Origin: an uncultured Sphingomonadaceae bacterium
Lineage (GTDB): Bacteria > Pseudomonadota > Alphaproteobacteria > Sphingomonadales > Sphingomonadaceae
DNA: 64,000 nt
NCBI GenBank assembly: GCA_937995515.1
Contig: CALKJZ010000021.1
Location: 81,629-145,628, forward strand
Direction: 5' to 3'
Below are positions 10,377-18,632 of the stretch, in pieces. The notes under the pieces are model-generated. The model was not told the origin of the DNA. It saw nothing but the letters and a program-made list of their open reading frames with translations, and made no database searches. Position numbers and translations under genes: made by a program. Each line of letters begins with the position of its first letter. Within the stretch, counting starts at the first letter, position 1.

Positions 10377-11599
10377 GCAACCCGTCCCGCCCGGGGCGTG
10401 CGCCCCGTGCCGGTTGCAACCAGAAGTGCCGCGCCCATCAGGGCAGCACCGATCAGGAACGGGCTCGACGGCCCGAGCGCCTCGTAGAAGCTGCCCGAAA
10501 CCGCCGGGCCGATGATCCGCCCCATGGCCGAGGCTCCCTGTGTCAGCCCGTTGATGAGCCCGCGGTCCTGGTCGTCGGTGGTGGCGGCAACCAGCGTCTG
10601 GTAGGCGGGGTTGAATGTGCCAACCCCGGTGGCCGTGACCGCAAGCGCCACAAGGACCGAGGCCGAACCGCCGGCCAGCCCCAGCCCGGCGAGCCCCAGC
10701 GTGTAGAGGAGGATCCCGCCGAGCACGACTCGGCGCGGCCCGAAGCGGCGGGCGAGAGGCGCCGCACCGGCGCCCTGGACGGCAGTCGAAATGGTACCGA
10801 TGAGGCCGAACGCAAGCCCCACATCCCGCGGCGACCAGGCCAGCACATCGTCGGCAAAGAGCGCGAAGGTGGTCTCCATCATCGCGGCCGAGCCAATCAC
10901 GAGGAGCGAGACGAGCATGAGCCCGAGCACCGCCGGCTTGGCGGCAAGAACCGCCCCCGCGGAGGGCGTCGGTCCGAGGTTGCGCGTGGCTGCGCGGCGC
11001 GCCGGCGGGAGGCTTTCGGGCAGGCGCCACCCCACGAGGAGGGCGGCAGCAAGCGTGATCCCGGCGGCAACCCATGCCACGCGTGCAAACTCGGCAAGGC
11101 CCGGCGCTTGGCCTGCCACCAGCCCGCCGACCGCCGGCCCGAAGATGAACCCGAGCCCGAAGGCCGCCCCGAGGAGGCCCATCGCCTTCGGCCGCTCGGC
11201 CTCGCCGGTTGCATCTCCCACATAGGCGAAGGCGACGGCGATGTTGCCCGCCATCAGGCCGCCGAACAGGCGCGCGGCGCCCAGCGACCAGATGTCGGTG
11301 GCATGGGCCATCCACGCATAGGAGAGCACACTGCCCGCAAGCGACAGGATCAGGATTGGCCGGCGGCCGAACCGGTCGGAAAGCCGGCCCCAGAGCGGCG
11401 AGCCTACGAACTGGCCGAGCGAATAGGCACCAAGCGCTACCGTGATCAGCGCGGGCGCAGCGCCGAGCGCCCGGCCCCAGAAGGGAAACACGGGCAGCAC
11501 CACACCAAAGCCCATGAGGCTCACGAACACCACGAGGAACAGGGGCAGCAGCCGGGTGCTGCCGCCTCGTGCGTCGCCTCGTGCGTCACCTCGGCTCAC
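10373..11599 (-). CDS. MFS transporter (TetA-like, 12-TM type)
   Basis: Major facilitator transporter of 408 residues. The loop 2-3 motif GRLSDRFGRRPIL is intact, the TM5-type motif appears as GFIFGPAVGG, and the MTATGVGTFNP-like segment and hydrophobic helices run to the end. The layout resembles TetA-type drug exporters, but in this operon it may move a catabolic substrate or product. The start is GTG at 11599-11597, overlapping the Rieske gene stop (GTGA). Just inside the start a 12-bp unit (gacgcacgaggc) is tandemly duplicated and encodes DARGDARG. Confidence 0.87.
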   Translation of the reverse strand: MSRGDARGDARGGSTRLLPLFLVVFVSLMGFGVVLPVFPFWGRALGAAPALITVALGAYSLGQFVGSPLWGRLSDRFGRRPILILSLAGSVLSYAWMAHATDIWSLGAARLFGGLMAGNIAVAFAYVGDATGEAERPKAMGLLGAAFGLGFIFGPAVGGLVAGQAPGLAEFARVAWVAAGITLAAALLVGWRLPESLPPARRAATRNLGPTPSAGAVLAAKPAVLGLMLVSLLVIGSAAMMETTFALFADDVLAWSPRDVGLAFGLIGTISTAVQGAGAAPLARRFGPRRVVLGGILLYTLGLAGLGLAGGSASVLVALAVTATGVGTFNPAYQTLVAATTDDQDRGLINGLTQGASAMGRIIGPAVSGSFYEALGPSSPFLIGAALMGAALLVATGTGRTPRAGRVA

Positions 11600-12741
11600 T
11601 CGGCGGCCGTCTGCAGCGGCACGGCGGCGGCCTTTGCCGGGATGAGCGGCACCGTCTTCAGCACGAAGTTGCGACCCTGTGCCGCACGTCGCGCCGGAGA
11701 GGGGATCACCAGCGCCCGCTTGCCGTCGAGATGCTGGCGCAGCGTGTCGACATCGATGGCCCAGCCGCGCTCGATCAGCTGGCGGCGGCGCTGGCGGAAG
11801 GCGTTCATCAGCCCGTCGGACTTGACAGACAGCTCCTCGCGCAGGTCGGTCGGCACGATCTCAGGGCAGATTTTCTCCACGATCACCGTATCCTGCTCAA
11901 AGATCTTGAGGGTACGCCTGCGGCTGTCGGAATCGAAGAGCGGGCTGCGGAAGAAGTTGCGCGCCATGATCCATCGGGTCAGCGTCGTCGTCTCGTCGAC
12001 CGGCGTGTTCACGTCGAAGATCACCATGCGCCATGTCTCGGTCAGCCAGACATCGAGCCGCATCGTCGCGCCGGAGAGGTGGAAGCTCGGCCGGGCCTGG
12101 ACGGGCGTGCGCTCCTTGCGCATCAGCTTCCAGATGCCGCGCGGCAGCGGCGGGATGTAGGTAACCTTGGCGCGCGCCGACCATTCATCGGATTCCACTT
12201 CGAAATCATGGATTTCCGCACGATTCCTGTCACCAAAACTGGGGTGGACGAAGGGGGCGTGGCTGAAATCGAGGCCGTTCTCCACGATCCGGGCATAGTT
12301 GGCCTTCCAGTGCCATGCGCCGCGGATGGTGCGCCAGTTGGCAGTGTCGGAAAACTCGGGAAACTCCGGAAGCGGCGCCCGCTCGGCCTCGGGCAGGTCG
12401 CCGAGGAACACCCACACCCAGCCGTAGCGCTCCTCGACTGGATAGCTGTCCACCCGGGCGCGCTTCGGAATCGGCGTGTCGGCGGGCAGCGAGGGGATCC
12501 GCACCACCTGGCCTGTGCCGTCGAACTGCCAGCCATGGTAGGGGCACTCGACACAGCCCTTCTCGATGCGCCCCTCGCCCAGCGAGGCGCCGCGATGCAC
12601 GCAGACATCGGAGATGCAGTGAACGGCGCCTGCGGCATCGCGGAACAGGGCGAAGTCGAGCCCGCACATCCGCACCTTGCGCGGCGCCTCGCGGGTGATT
12701 TCGGCTGATTCTGCCGCCACATACCACTGGTTGATGATCAT
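11596..12741 (-). CDS. Rieske non-heme iron oxygenase, alpha-type subunit
   Basis: Ring-hydroxylating or O-demethylating oxygenase of 381 residues. The Rieske [2Fe-2S] ligands are CVH (C47, H49) and CPYH (C66, H69). The mononuclear iron motif ENGLDFSHAPFVH (about 154-166) provides D158, H161 and H166. No ferredoxin or reductase gene is nearby, so electron partners must be encoded elsewhere. The substrate cannot be deduced: the single-subunit architecture fits vanillate/phenoxybenzoate-type demethylases, choline-type monooxygenases and pheophorbide-a-oxygenase-like enzymes alike. The ATG at 12741 overlaps the stop of the upstream beta-propeller gene (ATGA). Confidence 0.92.
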   Translation of the reverse strand: MIINQWYVAAESAEITREAPRKVRMCGLDFALFRDAAGAVHCISDVCVHRGASLGEGRIEKGCVECPYHGWQFDGTGQVVRIPSLPADTPIPKRARVDSYPVEERYGWVWVFLGDLPEAERAPLPEFPEFSDTANWRTIRGAWHWKANYARIVENGLDFSHAPFVHPSFGDRNRAEIHDFEVESDEWSARAKVTYIPPLPRGIWKLMRKERTPVQARPSFHLSGATMRLDVWLTETWRMVIFDVNTPVDETTTLTRWIMARNFFRSPLFDSDSRRRTLKIFEQDTVIVEKICPEIVPTDLREELSVKSDGLMNAFRQRRRQLIERGWAIDVDTLRQHLDGKRALVIPSPARRAAQGRNFVLKTVPLIPAKAAAVPLQTAAE

Positions 12742-13631
12742 GGGACCTCCACGAGCGAGGTGAGCGCCGAGGGCAGGCCGAGATCGGCGCATCGAAGCAG
12801 GGTTTCGGATTGGGGATCGAGTTCGGCAAGCCGGCCGCCGAGGAAGTCCAGCACGAAGACGGAGGTGCGCGAGGGACGCAGCACCACATTCGCCCAGCCC
12901 GGGCGGCCGGCGGCGGGCGGCGGCAGCGCAACCGTGCCGACATGCTCCAGCCGCGCCCCGGCACGGCGAAGCCGCACGAGCCCGGTGCCGGTGGCAACGA
13001 GCAGGTCGCCGCCGGGGAGCGCTGCAAGCCCGAACAGCATCGCCGGCGGCGCCTCGAGGGTGAAGACCGGGCCAAGGCGGCGATCGCGCACCAGATCGTG
13101 GCCGAAGATGTGCGGGCCGGTCTCCGAAAGGTGAAAGAGCGTCTCGCCATCGGGCGCGAGCGCCATGTGGGTGACGCCCAGAAACCCGCCCACGCCGCCG
13201 TGCCACTGCGTGTCATAGGCGTGCACCCGGGTCATCGTCCGGTCGAACCGGTGCACGCGGCCGGTGCCCGCAAACGGGCCCGCGGGGCCGGCCAGATGCT
13301 CGCCGAGGAGAATGTCACCCTCTGGCATCACGCACATCGGCCCGAACGGATGATCGCCGACCGGCGGCGGCGGCATGGGCTCTCCCTCGCGGTCGAACCG
13401 GCTGATGGCGCGCGCCTGCGGGTCAAGCGCCCAGAGATGGCCCTCGGGATCGAAGCCGAGATGGGCGACCAGCCCGACATGGCCGGTGCTCGCCGTGCTG
13501 CGAAGCGAAAGATCGGGCCGCAGCTGGCGCAGGGCACCATCGCCGGTGGGGTAGCGCGCGCCGGGATGGAGCCGCGTGGCGGCGACCAGGATGTCGCCGG
13601 CGAGCAGGGGCTCGAGGGACCGGACGGTCAA
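12738..13631 (-). CDS. SMP-30/gluconolactonase-like beta-propeller protein
   Basis: 297-residue protein built of recurring propeller-blade strands such as GFDPEGHLWALDPQARAISR, CVMPEGDILLGEHL, MALAPDGETLFHLSE and LAALPGGDLLVATG. This pattern fits SMP-30/strictosidine-synthase/lactonase-like six-bladed propellers. No signal peptide is seen. The start appears to be TTG at 13631-13629, overlapping the TetR stop (TTGA). Lactonases of this class often open ring products of oxygenases, which suits the Rieske gene directly downstream, but activity is inferred from fold and context only. Confidence 0.75.
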   Translation of the reverse strand: MTVRSLEPLLAGDILVAATRLHPGARYPTGDGALRQLRPDLSLRSTASTGHVGLVAHLGFDPEGHLWALDPQARAISRFDREGEPMPPPPVGDHPFGPMCVMPEGDILLGEHLAGPAGPFAGTGRVHRFDRTMTRVHAYDTQWHGGVGGFLGVTHMALAPDGETLFHLSETGPHIFGHDLVRDRRLGPVFTLEAPPAMLFGLAALPGGDLLVATGTGLVRLRRAGARLEHVGTVALPPPAAGRPGWANVVLRPSRTSVFVLDFLGGRLAELDPQSETLLRCADLGLPSALTSLVEVP

Positions 13632-13635
13632 CTTT
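13618..13635. promoter_or_regulatory. Second copy of the TetR-operator-like sequence
   Basis: The 18 bases gaccggacggtcaacttt are identical to 14370-14387, i.e. the core plus right arm of the 24-bp palindrome upstream of the TonB receptor. Here they overlap the 3' end of tetR and the TTG start of the propeller gene. The left arm outside GACCG does not match, so this is a one-and-a-half site. Confidence 0.55.
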
Positions 13636-14296
13636 CCTGTCCGTCGAGGTCGCGGGCCGCGCGCTCGAGCGTGCGGTCCACCATGTCCATCACCGTCACC
13701 CAGGCGGTCTCCGACGAAAGATCGAAGCCGAAGAAGACCGGCTGGTGGTAGGCGCGCAGGCCGAGATAGGTGGCGCAGGTATAAGCAACGAGGTTGAGCG
13801 CGGCCATGTCCGGGGTCCGCAGCGCCGGATCGGAGGCAATCACCCGCTCGAAATCCGAGCGCACCAGCTGGCGCACATGGTCAACTGCCTCCTTCACTTC
13901 CGCCGAGCGCAGGAACTCGCCGGCAAGAAGCTCGCAGAGCCTCGGGTTGCGGCGCAGGCTCTCGGCGTAGCAGGCATTGACATGCCGCAGCTTCTCGCCC
14001 GGCGGCCGCGCGGCAAACACCTCCCACGGCTCGCCGATGATATCCTCGAGGCTGTGCCAGACCGTCCGTTCGCGCACCCACGCGCCCGCAACGCCGGCCA
14101 GCCCGCCGAAATAGTCGTAAAGCTGCTTCTTCCCGATCCCGGCTTCCTTGACCAGCGCGTTGACGCCAAGGGCGGACACCCCGCCGCGCTCCAGCAGCCG
14201 GTCGAACGCGGCAAGGATTGCCTCTTCCGTCGCACGCCGGCGATCCTGCTGGCGCCTCCGGCGCGGCTCGGCGTGCGGCGACATTGGCGCGGTCAT
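13628..14296 (-). CDS. TetR-family transcriptional regulator
   Basis: 222-residue repressor with an N-terminal helix-turn-helix (RRATEEAILAAFDRLLERGG, then the recognition region VNALVKEAGIGKKQLYDYFG at about residues 40-60). A ligand-binding helical domain ends in VTVMDMVDRTLERAARDLDG. The ATG at 14296 is chosen because it places the HTH at the usual position. The gene lies between two opposite operons: it is first in the minus-strand operon (propeller, Rieske, MFS, hydrolase) and divergent from the TonB receptor operon. It probably represses both through the palindrome at 14364-14387. Confidence 0.9.
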   Translation of the reverse strand: MTAPMSPHAEPRRRRQQDRRRATEEAILAAFDRLLERGGVSALGVNALVKEAGIGKKQLYDYFGGLAGVAGAWVRERTVWHSLEDIIGEPWEVFAARPPGEKLRHVNACYAESLRRNPRLCELLAGEFLRSAEVKEAVDHVRQLVRSDFERVIASDPALRTPDMAALNLVAYTCATYLGLRAYHQPVFFGFDLSSETAWVTVMDMVDRTLERAARDLDGQES

Positions 14297-14363
14297 GCGG
14301 CTCCCCTGGCTCGGCTCCCGGATCTGGCGATTGGCACTTGACGCCGGGCGCAACCGGCCGCAG

Positions 14364-14387
14364 AAAGTAGACCGGACGGTCAACTTT
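14364..14387. promoter_or_regulatory. 24-bp palindrome, probable TetR operator
   Basis: Arms AAAGTAGACCG (14364-14374) and CGGTCAACTTT (14377-14387) are inverted repeats matching at 10 of 11 positions around a GA centre. The site is 67 bp upstream of the tetR start and 109 bp upstream of the TonB receptor start. Possible -35 elements lie beside it: TTGACG (14338-14343) for the plus strand, and TTGACC within the right arm for the minus strand. Confidence 0.75.
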
Positions 14388-14496
14388 GCAACCCCCTTTT
14401 CGCACGGGACATCCGTCGAAGGGGACCCACGCAGAGACACCGGCCAGGGGATGCGCGGCGCCGTCAACGGTGCCGGAGCTTGGTGGGGACACGCAC

Positions 14497-17118
14497 ATGG
14501 AGATGGATGCAAGCGGAACACGCGGCAGGAGCAGCCCGGCGCGGCGCGCGCGTGCCGCGCGGCTGTGCCTTTCGGTGGCAGCAATGGCCGTGGCAACGCC
14601 CGCGTGGACGTCGGAGACCGCGGCCGATGCGGGCGCGGGCATTGCCGACATCATCGTGACCGCGCGCAAGCGCGCCGAGGCGCTGCAGGATGTGCCGCTT
14701 GCCATCCGCGCGTTCGAGGAGGGCACGATCACCCGCGAGGGGCTGCGCAACGTCGAGGACGTGACCCGCCTGGTGCCTGGTCTCACCTTCGACATGGGCG
14801 GGTTCCTGAACGACACGCGGCCCGCAGTCCGCGGCATGCAGGCCGAACGCGGCCGGCCCTCGGTTGCGGTGCTGATCGACGGGCAGGATCTCTCGGGCGA
14901 GAATCTCTCGATCGCCGGCGGCGGCGCGAGCCTGAACGCCTCGCTGTTCGATCTGGAGCGGGTCGAGGTGGTCAAGGGCCCCCAGGCGGTGCTCTATGGC
15001 CGCAATGCCTTCGCAGGCGCCATCAACTATGTGACCCGCGATCCGCAGGGCAGCCTCGAGGGCCGCGTGAACGGCGAGCTGGCCGAGGGCGGGCTCAAGG
15101 CCATCGAGGGCGCGATCAACGTGCCCATCATCGGCGACCGGCTGGCAATCCGCGTCAATGGTGCCTTCAAGGAGCGCGACGGCTTCTACCGCAACCCGGT
15201 GACCAGCGCACGCGTGGGCGGGATGCGCTCGGAAGGCGTCACCGTTGCCCTGCTGGTCAAGCCGCTCGAGGATGTGCGGATCGTCGGCCGCTGGATCCAC
15301 TCGAAGGAGCGTGCAACCGAGATGGCAACCGCCTTCCTCGGCGCGAACGTGCGGCTGCCGGCACCCGGCGCACGCTATTCCGCCGTGCCGGGGGCGCCCT
15401 CCACTATCCCCTGCCCCGACAATCCCGGCACACTGCCCCCGCCCGCCCAGGCGCAGTGCACCCGCGGCACGCTGGTGGGGCCGATCGTTGCGAGCGAGAC
15501 CCGGCTCGACCTGTCGGCCGACCCGTTCACCGGCCAGCCGTTCGAGGGGCTTCGCCTGCGGCAGGATCTCGTCTCGGTCAACGCCAGCTGGGATGCCGAC
15601 TGGGGCTCGCTCTCCTATCGTCTCGGCTATCTCGACAACCACTCGACCATTGTCCAGGATGGAGATTACAGCAACTTTGCCGGGCCTCCTGGCTTCGTCC
15701 TCTCGCTCAACGCGCTGCAGGATCTCACCTATGCCAACCGGGCGTGGGATCATGAGCTGCGCCTCTTCCGCCGCTTCGGCCGCGTCGACGTGCTGGTCGG
15801 CGCACAGCTCTTCAGCGAGGAAGCGAGCCTGGTGAACGCCGCGCAGTTCTGGCTGCGCAACCCCAACTCGCCGCTCGGCGGCCCGCCGTTCAACCTCGCA
15901 CGCGCGCCGAAGGCGGATTTCCAGTTCCCGGTCCTGAACACGCGGGACACCAGCTACTACGGCATCTACGGCAGCCTCGGCGTGGACGTGACCGACAGCC
16001 TGCGGCTGACCGCCGACCTGCGCTGGAACTACGACGACATCACCTACACCATCCCCGGCTGGCGTTCGCAGGATGTGACGCTCTCGAACCTCCGGCCGGT
16101 CTGCCTGCCGCAGTTCGCCAATGGCGCCGTCTTCTCGCCGCAGAACCCGATGGGCACCCCGCCCCCCGGGGTGGTCGCCGCCTGCCCGCGCACGGCGACC
16201 CTGAAGTCGGAGAAGCTCACCCCGCGCCTCACCGCCGAATGGCGCGCGGCCGACGATGTTCTCGTCTATGCAAGCTGGGCCAAGGGGTTCAAGCCGGGCG
16301 GCTTCAACACCAACGAGATCGTCGACTTCAAGGGCCAAGGCTACCAGCCCGAGCGGGTGACCGCCTATGAAATGGGCGTGAAATCCGCCCTGTTCGACCG
16401 CCGGCTGATCCTCAATGCCGATGTCTACTACAACGACTACAAGGACCAGCAGATCGGCGTGCAGAACACCAACATCTCGCAGACGGGCCAGGTGATCACC
16501 ACCGCCGGCATCGTGAACGCGGGCAAGGTGCGGATCCTCGGCTTCGAGGTCGATGCCGATATCCGCGTTACCGAGACGCTGCGCTTGGGAGTGGGCTATG
16601 CCTTCACCCGCTCGAGGTTCAAGGAGTTCATCCAGGGCCCGCCGCCCGGCTCGCCTCCGGGCGCCTTCGAGGCCTGCGGCGTGCCGCAGGGCCAGACCTC
16701 GTCCGACCAGAACCGCGCCGAGGCGGGCAATCTGTGCGCCGACTTCTCGGACAATCTCGTCGGCAAGTCGCCCCGCCATGCACTCAACCTCTCGGCCGAC
16801 TGGCGGGTGCCCTTCGGTGCGGAACGCGATGCGCTGTTCCTCGGCGCAAACGCCCGCTACCGCTCCAAGCGCTTCACCGATGAATCCAACCTCGCCTTCC
16901 TGCCCGAATATTGGCGGGTGGACCTGCGCGCAGGCGTGGAATGGAAGCAGGTCATGGTGATGGCCTATGTCGACAATCTGTTCGATGACCGGACGGTCGA
17001 GAGCGCGCAGCGCAATGTCGACTTCGGCCGGCCTGAGGGCTTTGCACCGGGCCGCGGCTTCCTTGCCTATCTGCCCAACCCGCGTACCTTCGGCGTGCGC
17101 GCCGGCTGGCGCTTCTGA
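14497..17118 (+). CDS. TonB-dependent outer-membrane receptor
   Basis: 873-residue ligand-gated outer-membrane transporter. The signal peptide is AARLCLSVAAMAVATPAWTS. The TonB-box/plug start IADIIVTARKRAEALQDVP is typical of the large sphingomonad/Caulobacter receptor group. Further landmarks are the plug motifs RGMQAERGRPSVAVLIDG and VEVVKGPQAVLYGRNAFAGA, then beta-barrel strands ending in FGVRAGWRF with C-terminal phenylalanine. The ATG at 14497 is chosen because it directly precedes the signal peptide; the frame is open further upstream. It heads the plus-strand operon with the chelatase-like gene and an MFS gene, under the shared TetR palindrome. Ligand unknown. Confidence 0.93.
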   Translation: MEMDASGTRGRSSPARRARAARLCLSVAAMAVATPAWTSETAADAGAGIADIIVTARKRAEALQDVPLAIRAFEEGTITREGLRNVEDVTRLVPGLTFDMGGFLNDTRPAVRGMQAERGRPSVAVLIDGQDLSGENLSIAGGGASLNASLFDLERVEVVKGPQAVLYGRNAFAGAINYVTRDPQGSLEGRVNGELAEGGLKAIEGAINVPIIGDRLAIRVNGAFKERDGFYRNPVTSARVGGMRSEGVTVALLVKPLEDVRIVGRWIHSKERATEMATAFLGANVRLPAPGARYSAVPGAPSTIPCPDNPGTLPPPAQAQCTRGTLVGPIVASETRLDLSADPFTGQPFEGLRLRQDLVSVNASWDADWGSLSYRLGYLDNHSTIVQDGDYSNFAGPPGFVLSLNALQDLTYANRAWDHELRLFRRFGRVDVLVGAQLFSEEASLVNAAQFWLRNPNSPLGGPPFNLARAPKADFQFPVLNTRDTSYYGIYGSLGVDVTDSLRLTADLRWNYDDITYTIPGWRSQDVTLSNLRPVCLPQFANGAVFSPQNPMGTPPPGVVAACPRTATLKSEKLTPRLTAEWRAADDVLVYASWAKGFKPGGFNTNEIVDFKGQGYQPERVTAYEMGVKSALFDRRLILNADVYYNDYKDQQIGVQNTNISQTGQVITTAGIVNAGKVRILGFEVDADIRVTETLRLGVGYAFTRSRFKEFIQGPPPGSPPGAFEACGVPQGQTSSDQNRAEAGNLCADFSDNLVGKSPRHALNLSADWRVPFGAERDALFLGANARYRSKRFTDESNLAFLPEYWRVDLRAGVEWKQVMVMAYVDNLFDDRTVESAQRNVDFGRPEGFAPGRGFLAYLPNPRTFGVRAGWRF

Positions 17119-17138
17119 GCCGGCCCGGCAGGAGAGCG

Positions 17139-18632
17139 ATGCCGCACGCCCTCTCCCGCCGGCGCCGGCTGCGCGCCTTCCTGTGGGGCGGCCTCCTCGC
17201 CAGCGGGTTCGTGTTCCTGCTGTTTTTCCTCATGAACCAGCCGCGCGGCTGGCCCTTCCACTGGGACGCCTACCGGGCCATCCGGGCCCAGCCGGCCGAC
17301 GCCGTCGCAGACGGCCGGGTGGGCGTGCTGGTGGTGGCGCTGATGCAGCCCTCCACCTTCGAGACCGGGTTTACCGAGAATTTCATCGCCAAGCTGTTCG
17401 ACGTGGCGGTGCCCTGGCCGGTCAACGCGCTGGCGCGGCGGGACCGGGGCGTGGCGCTGATCGACCCCGGCCACCCGGACGCCACGGAGCCCTTCGTTCC
17501 CGCCACCCTGATGGCAGCCGACGGGCGGACGGTCGACTGGGACGGCATCGCCTTTGTCGACAAATATGCCCGCGGCCGCGTCGTGTGGGTGCCGCCCTCG
17601 AAGACGACCGAGGGCGACATCGGGACCTTTCTCTACCCCGACCGCGCCGGCGGCACGGCAAGCCCCGCCCAGCGCGCGATGCTGAAGGCGCGCGCCCTCT
17701 ACTACGCGCGCCTGCCCGGCGGCTATCTGCCCCAGCGCGACCAGACGCTGGCCATGCTCCAGGCCGCCTTTGCGCGGCTCTCCTGGCATCCCTCGGTGGT
17801 TGCCACCGCCATCTACGACATCTTCGCGCCGCTTGAGGCCGAGCGCGCGCTCGAACGCCTGCTTGAGACCGGCATCGACACGCTCGTCATCGGGTCTGCG
17901 CTTCCCATCCACTCGGCCTTCGAGGAATATCGCGGCGCCTATCCGCGGGTGAAGCGGAAGGTGGAGGCGTGGGCGAAGCGCACCGGGCGGCCGGCGCCGA
18001 GGCTGCTGTTCGCGCCGCAGATGGCCGACATGCCGGGCTATGCCGAGCTCTGGGCGCAGCACCTAGCGCGCACCGCGCCGCCGCCCCCATCGCCGGAGGC
18101 CGCAGCGACCCTCATCGTCACCCTGCACGGCCTGCCCATCGCCCAGCGCCGGCGCGACCCGTGGGTTGTCAACAGCGCACGCGCCGTCGGGCTGCTCAAG
18201 CCGCCACTGGTTGCGGCCCTGCAGCGGAAGGGCTGGCGGACAATCCATGTCGTGGCCGCGCAGGAAGCCTTTGCCGACGGAGCCGACGATCCCGCCGACC
18301 GGCTTTTGTCGGTGCGCGAGGTGTTCGAGCGCGCGGCAGCCCGTGGCGATGCCGCAGCGATCGCGGTGCCCGTCGAGTTCCTGGCCGAGAACACCGACAC
18401 CATCTTCCTCCACTCGCTGCTGATGTTCGAGGGGCTGCCGGGCTATGACCGCTTCGAGGGCCCGCCGGCCGACATCGACTGGGACGAGCCCTGGGTGCGC
18501 CGCTTCCGCCTGCGCAACACCGAGGTGATCTTCGCCGGCACCCCCGGCGGCCGCATGCAGGCCGAGGCGGGTGCCGTGCTCGCCGAGGCCCTTGCGACCC
18601 GGCTGCCACGGCCGGCGCGGACGGGCAGATGA
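17139..18632 (+). CDS. Membrane-anchored ferrochelatase-like protein
   Basis: 497 residues. A basic N-terminus (RRRRLR) precedes one membrane helix (about 12-32, LWGGLLASGFVFLLFFLMN), predicting a large periplasmic domain. The body resembles the ferrochelatase/CbiK chelatase fold: an N-terminal VGVLVVALMQPSTFE strand, SALPIHSAFEEY near 253, the histidine motif VTLHGLP (H330), and a late VEFLAENTDTI segment (412-422). That last segment aligns with the ferrochelatase catalytic-Glu motif but carries Asp where Glu is expected. True ferrochelatases are cytoplasmic or matrix-facing and about 320-350 residues, so this is a divergent relative. A GGAGAG site precedes the ATG; it lies 20 bp after the TonB receptor and overlaps the MFS gene. 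Function not established. Confidence 0.65.
   Translation: MPHALSRRRRLRAFLWGGLLASGFVFLLFFLMNQPRGWPFHWDAYRAIRAQPADAVADGRVGVLVVALMQPSTFETGFTENFIAKLFDVAVPWPVNALARRDRGVALIDPGHPDATEPFVPATLMAADGRTVDWDGIAFVDKYARGRVVWVPPSKTTEGDIGTFLYPDRAGGTASPAQRAMLKARALYYARLPGGYLPQRDQTLAMLQAAFARLSWHPSVVATAIYDIFAPLEAERALERLLETGIDTLVIGSALPIHSAFEEYRGAYPRVKRKVEAWAKRTGRPAPRLLFAPQMADMPGYAELWAQHLARTAPPPPSPEAAATLIVTLHGLPIAQRRRDPWVVNSARAVGLLKPPLVAALQRKGWRTIHVVAAQEAFADGADDPADRLLSVREVFERAAARGDAAAIAVPVEFLAENTDTIFLHSLLMFEGLPGYDRFEGPPADIDWDEPWVRRFRLRNTEVIFAGTPGGRMQAEAGAVLAEALATRLPRPARTGR

Noticed and set aside
14464..16779. 771-residue minus-strand open frame
   Set aside because: Antisense shadow of the TonB receptor in GC-rich DNA; no recognisable motifs.
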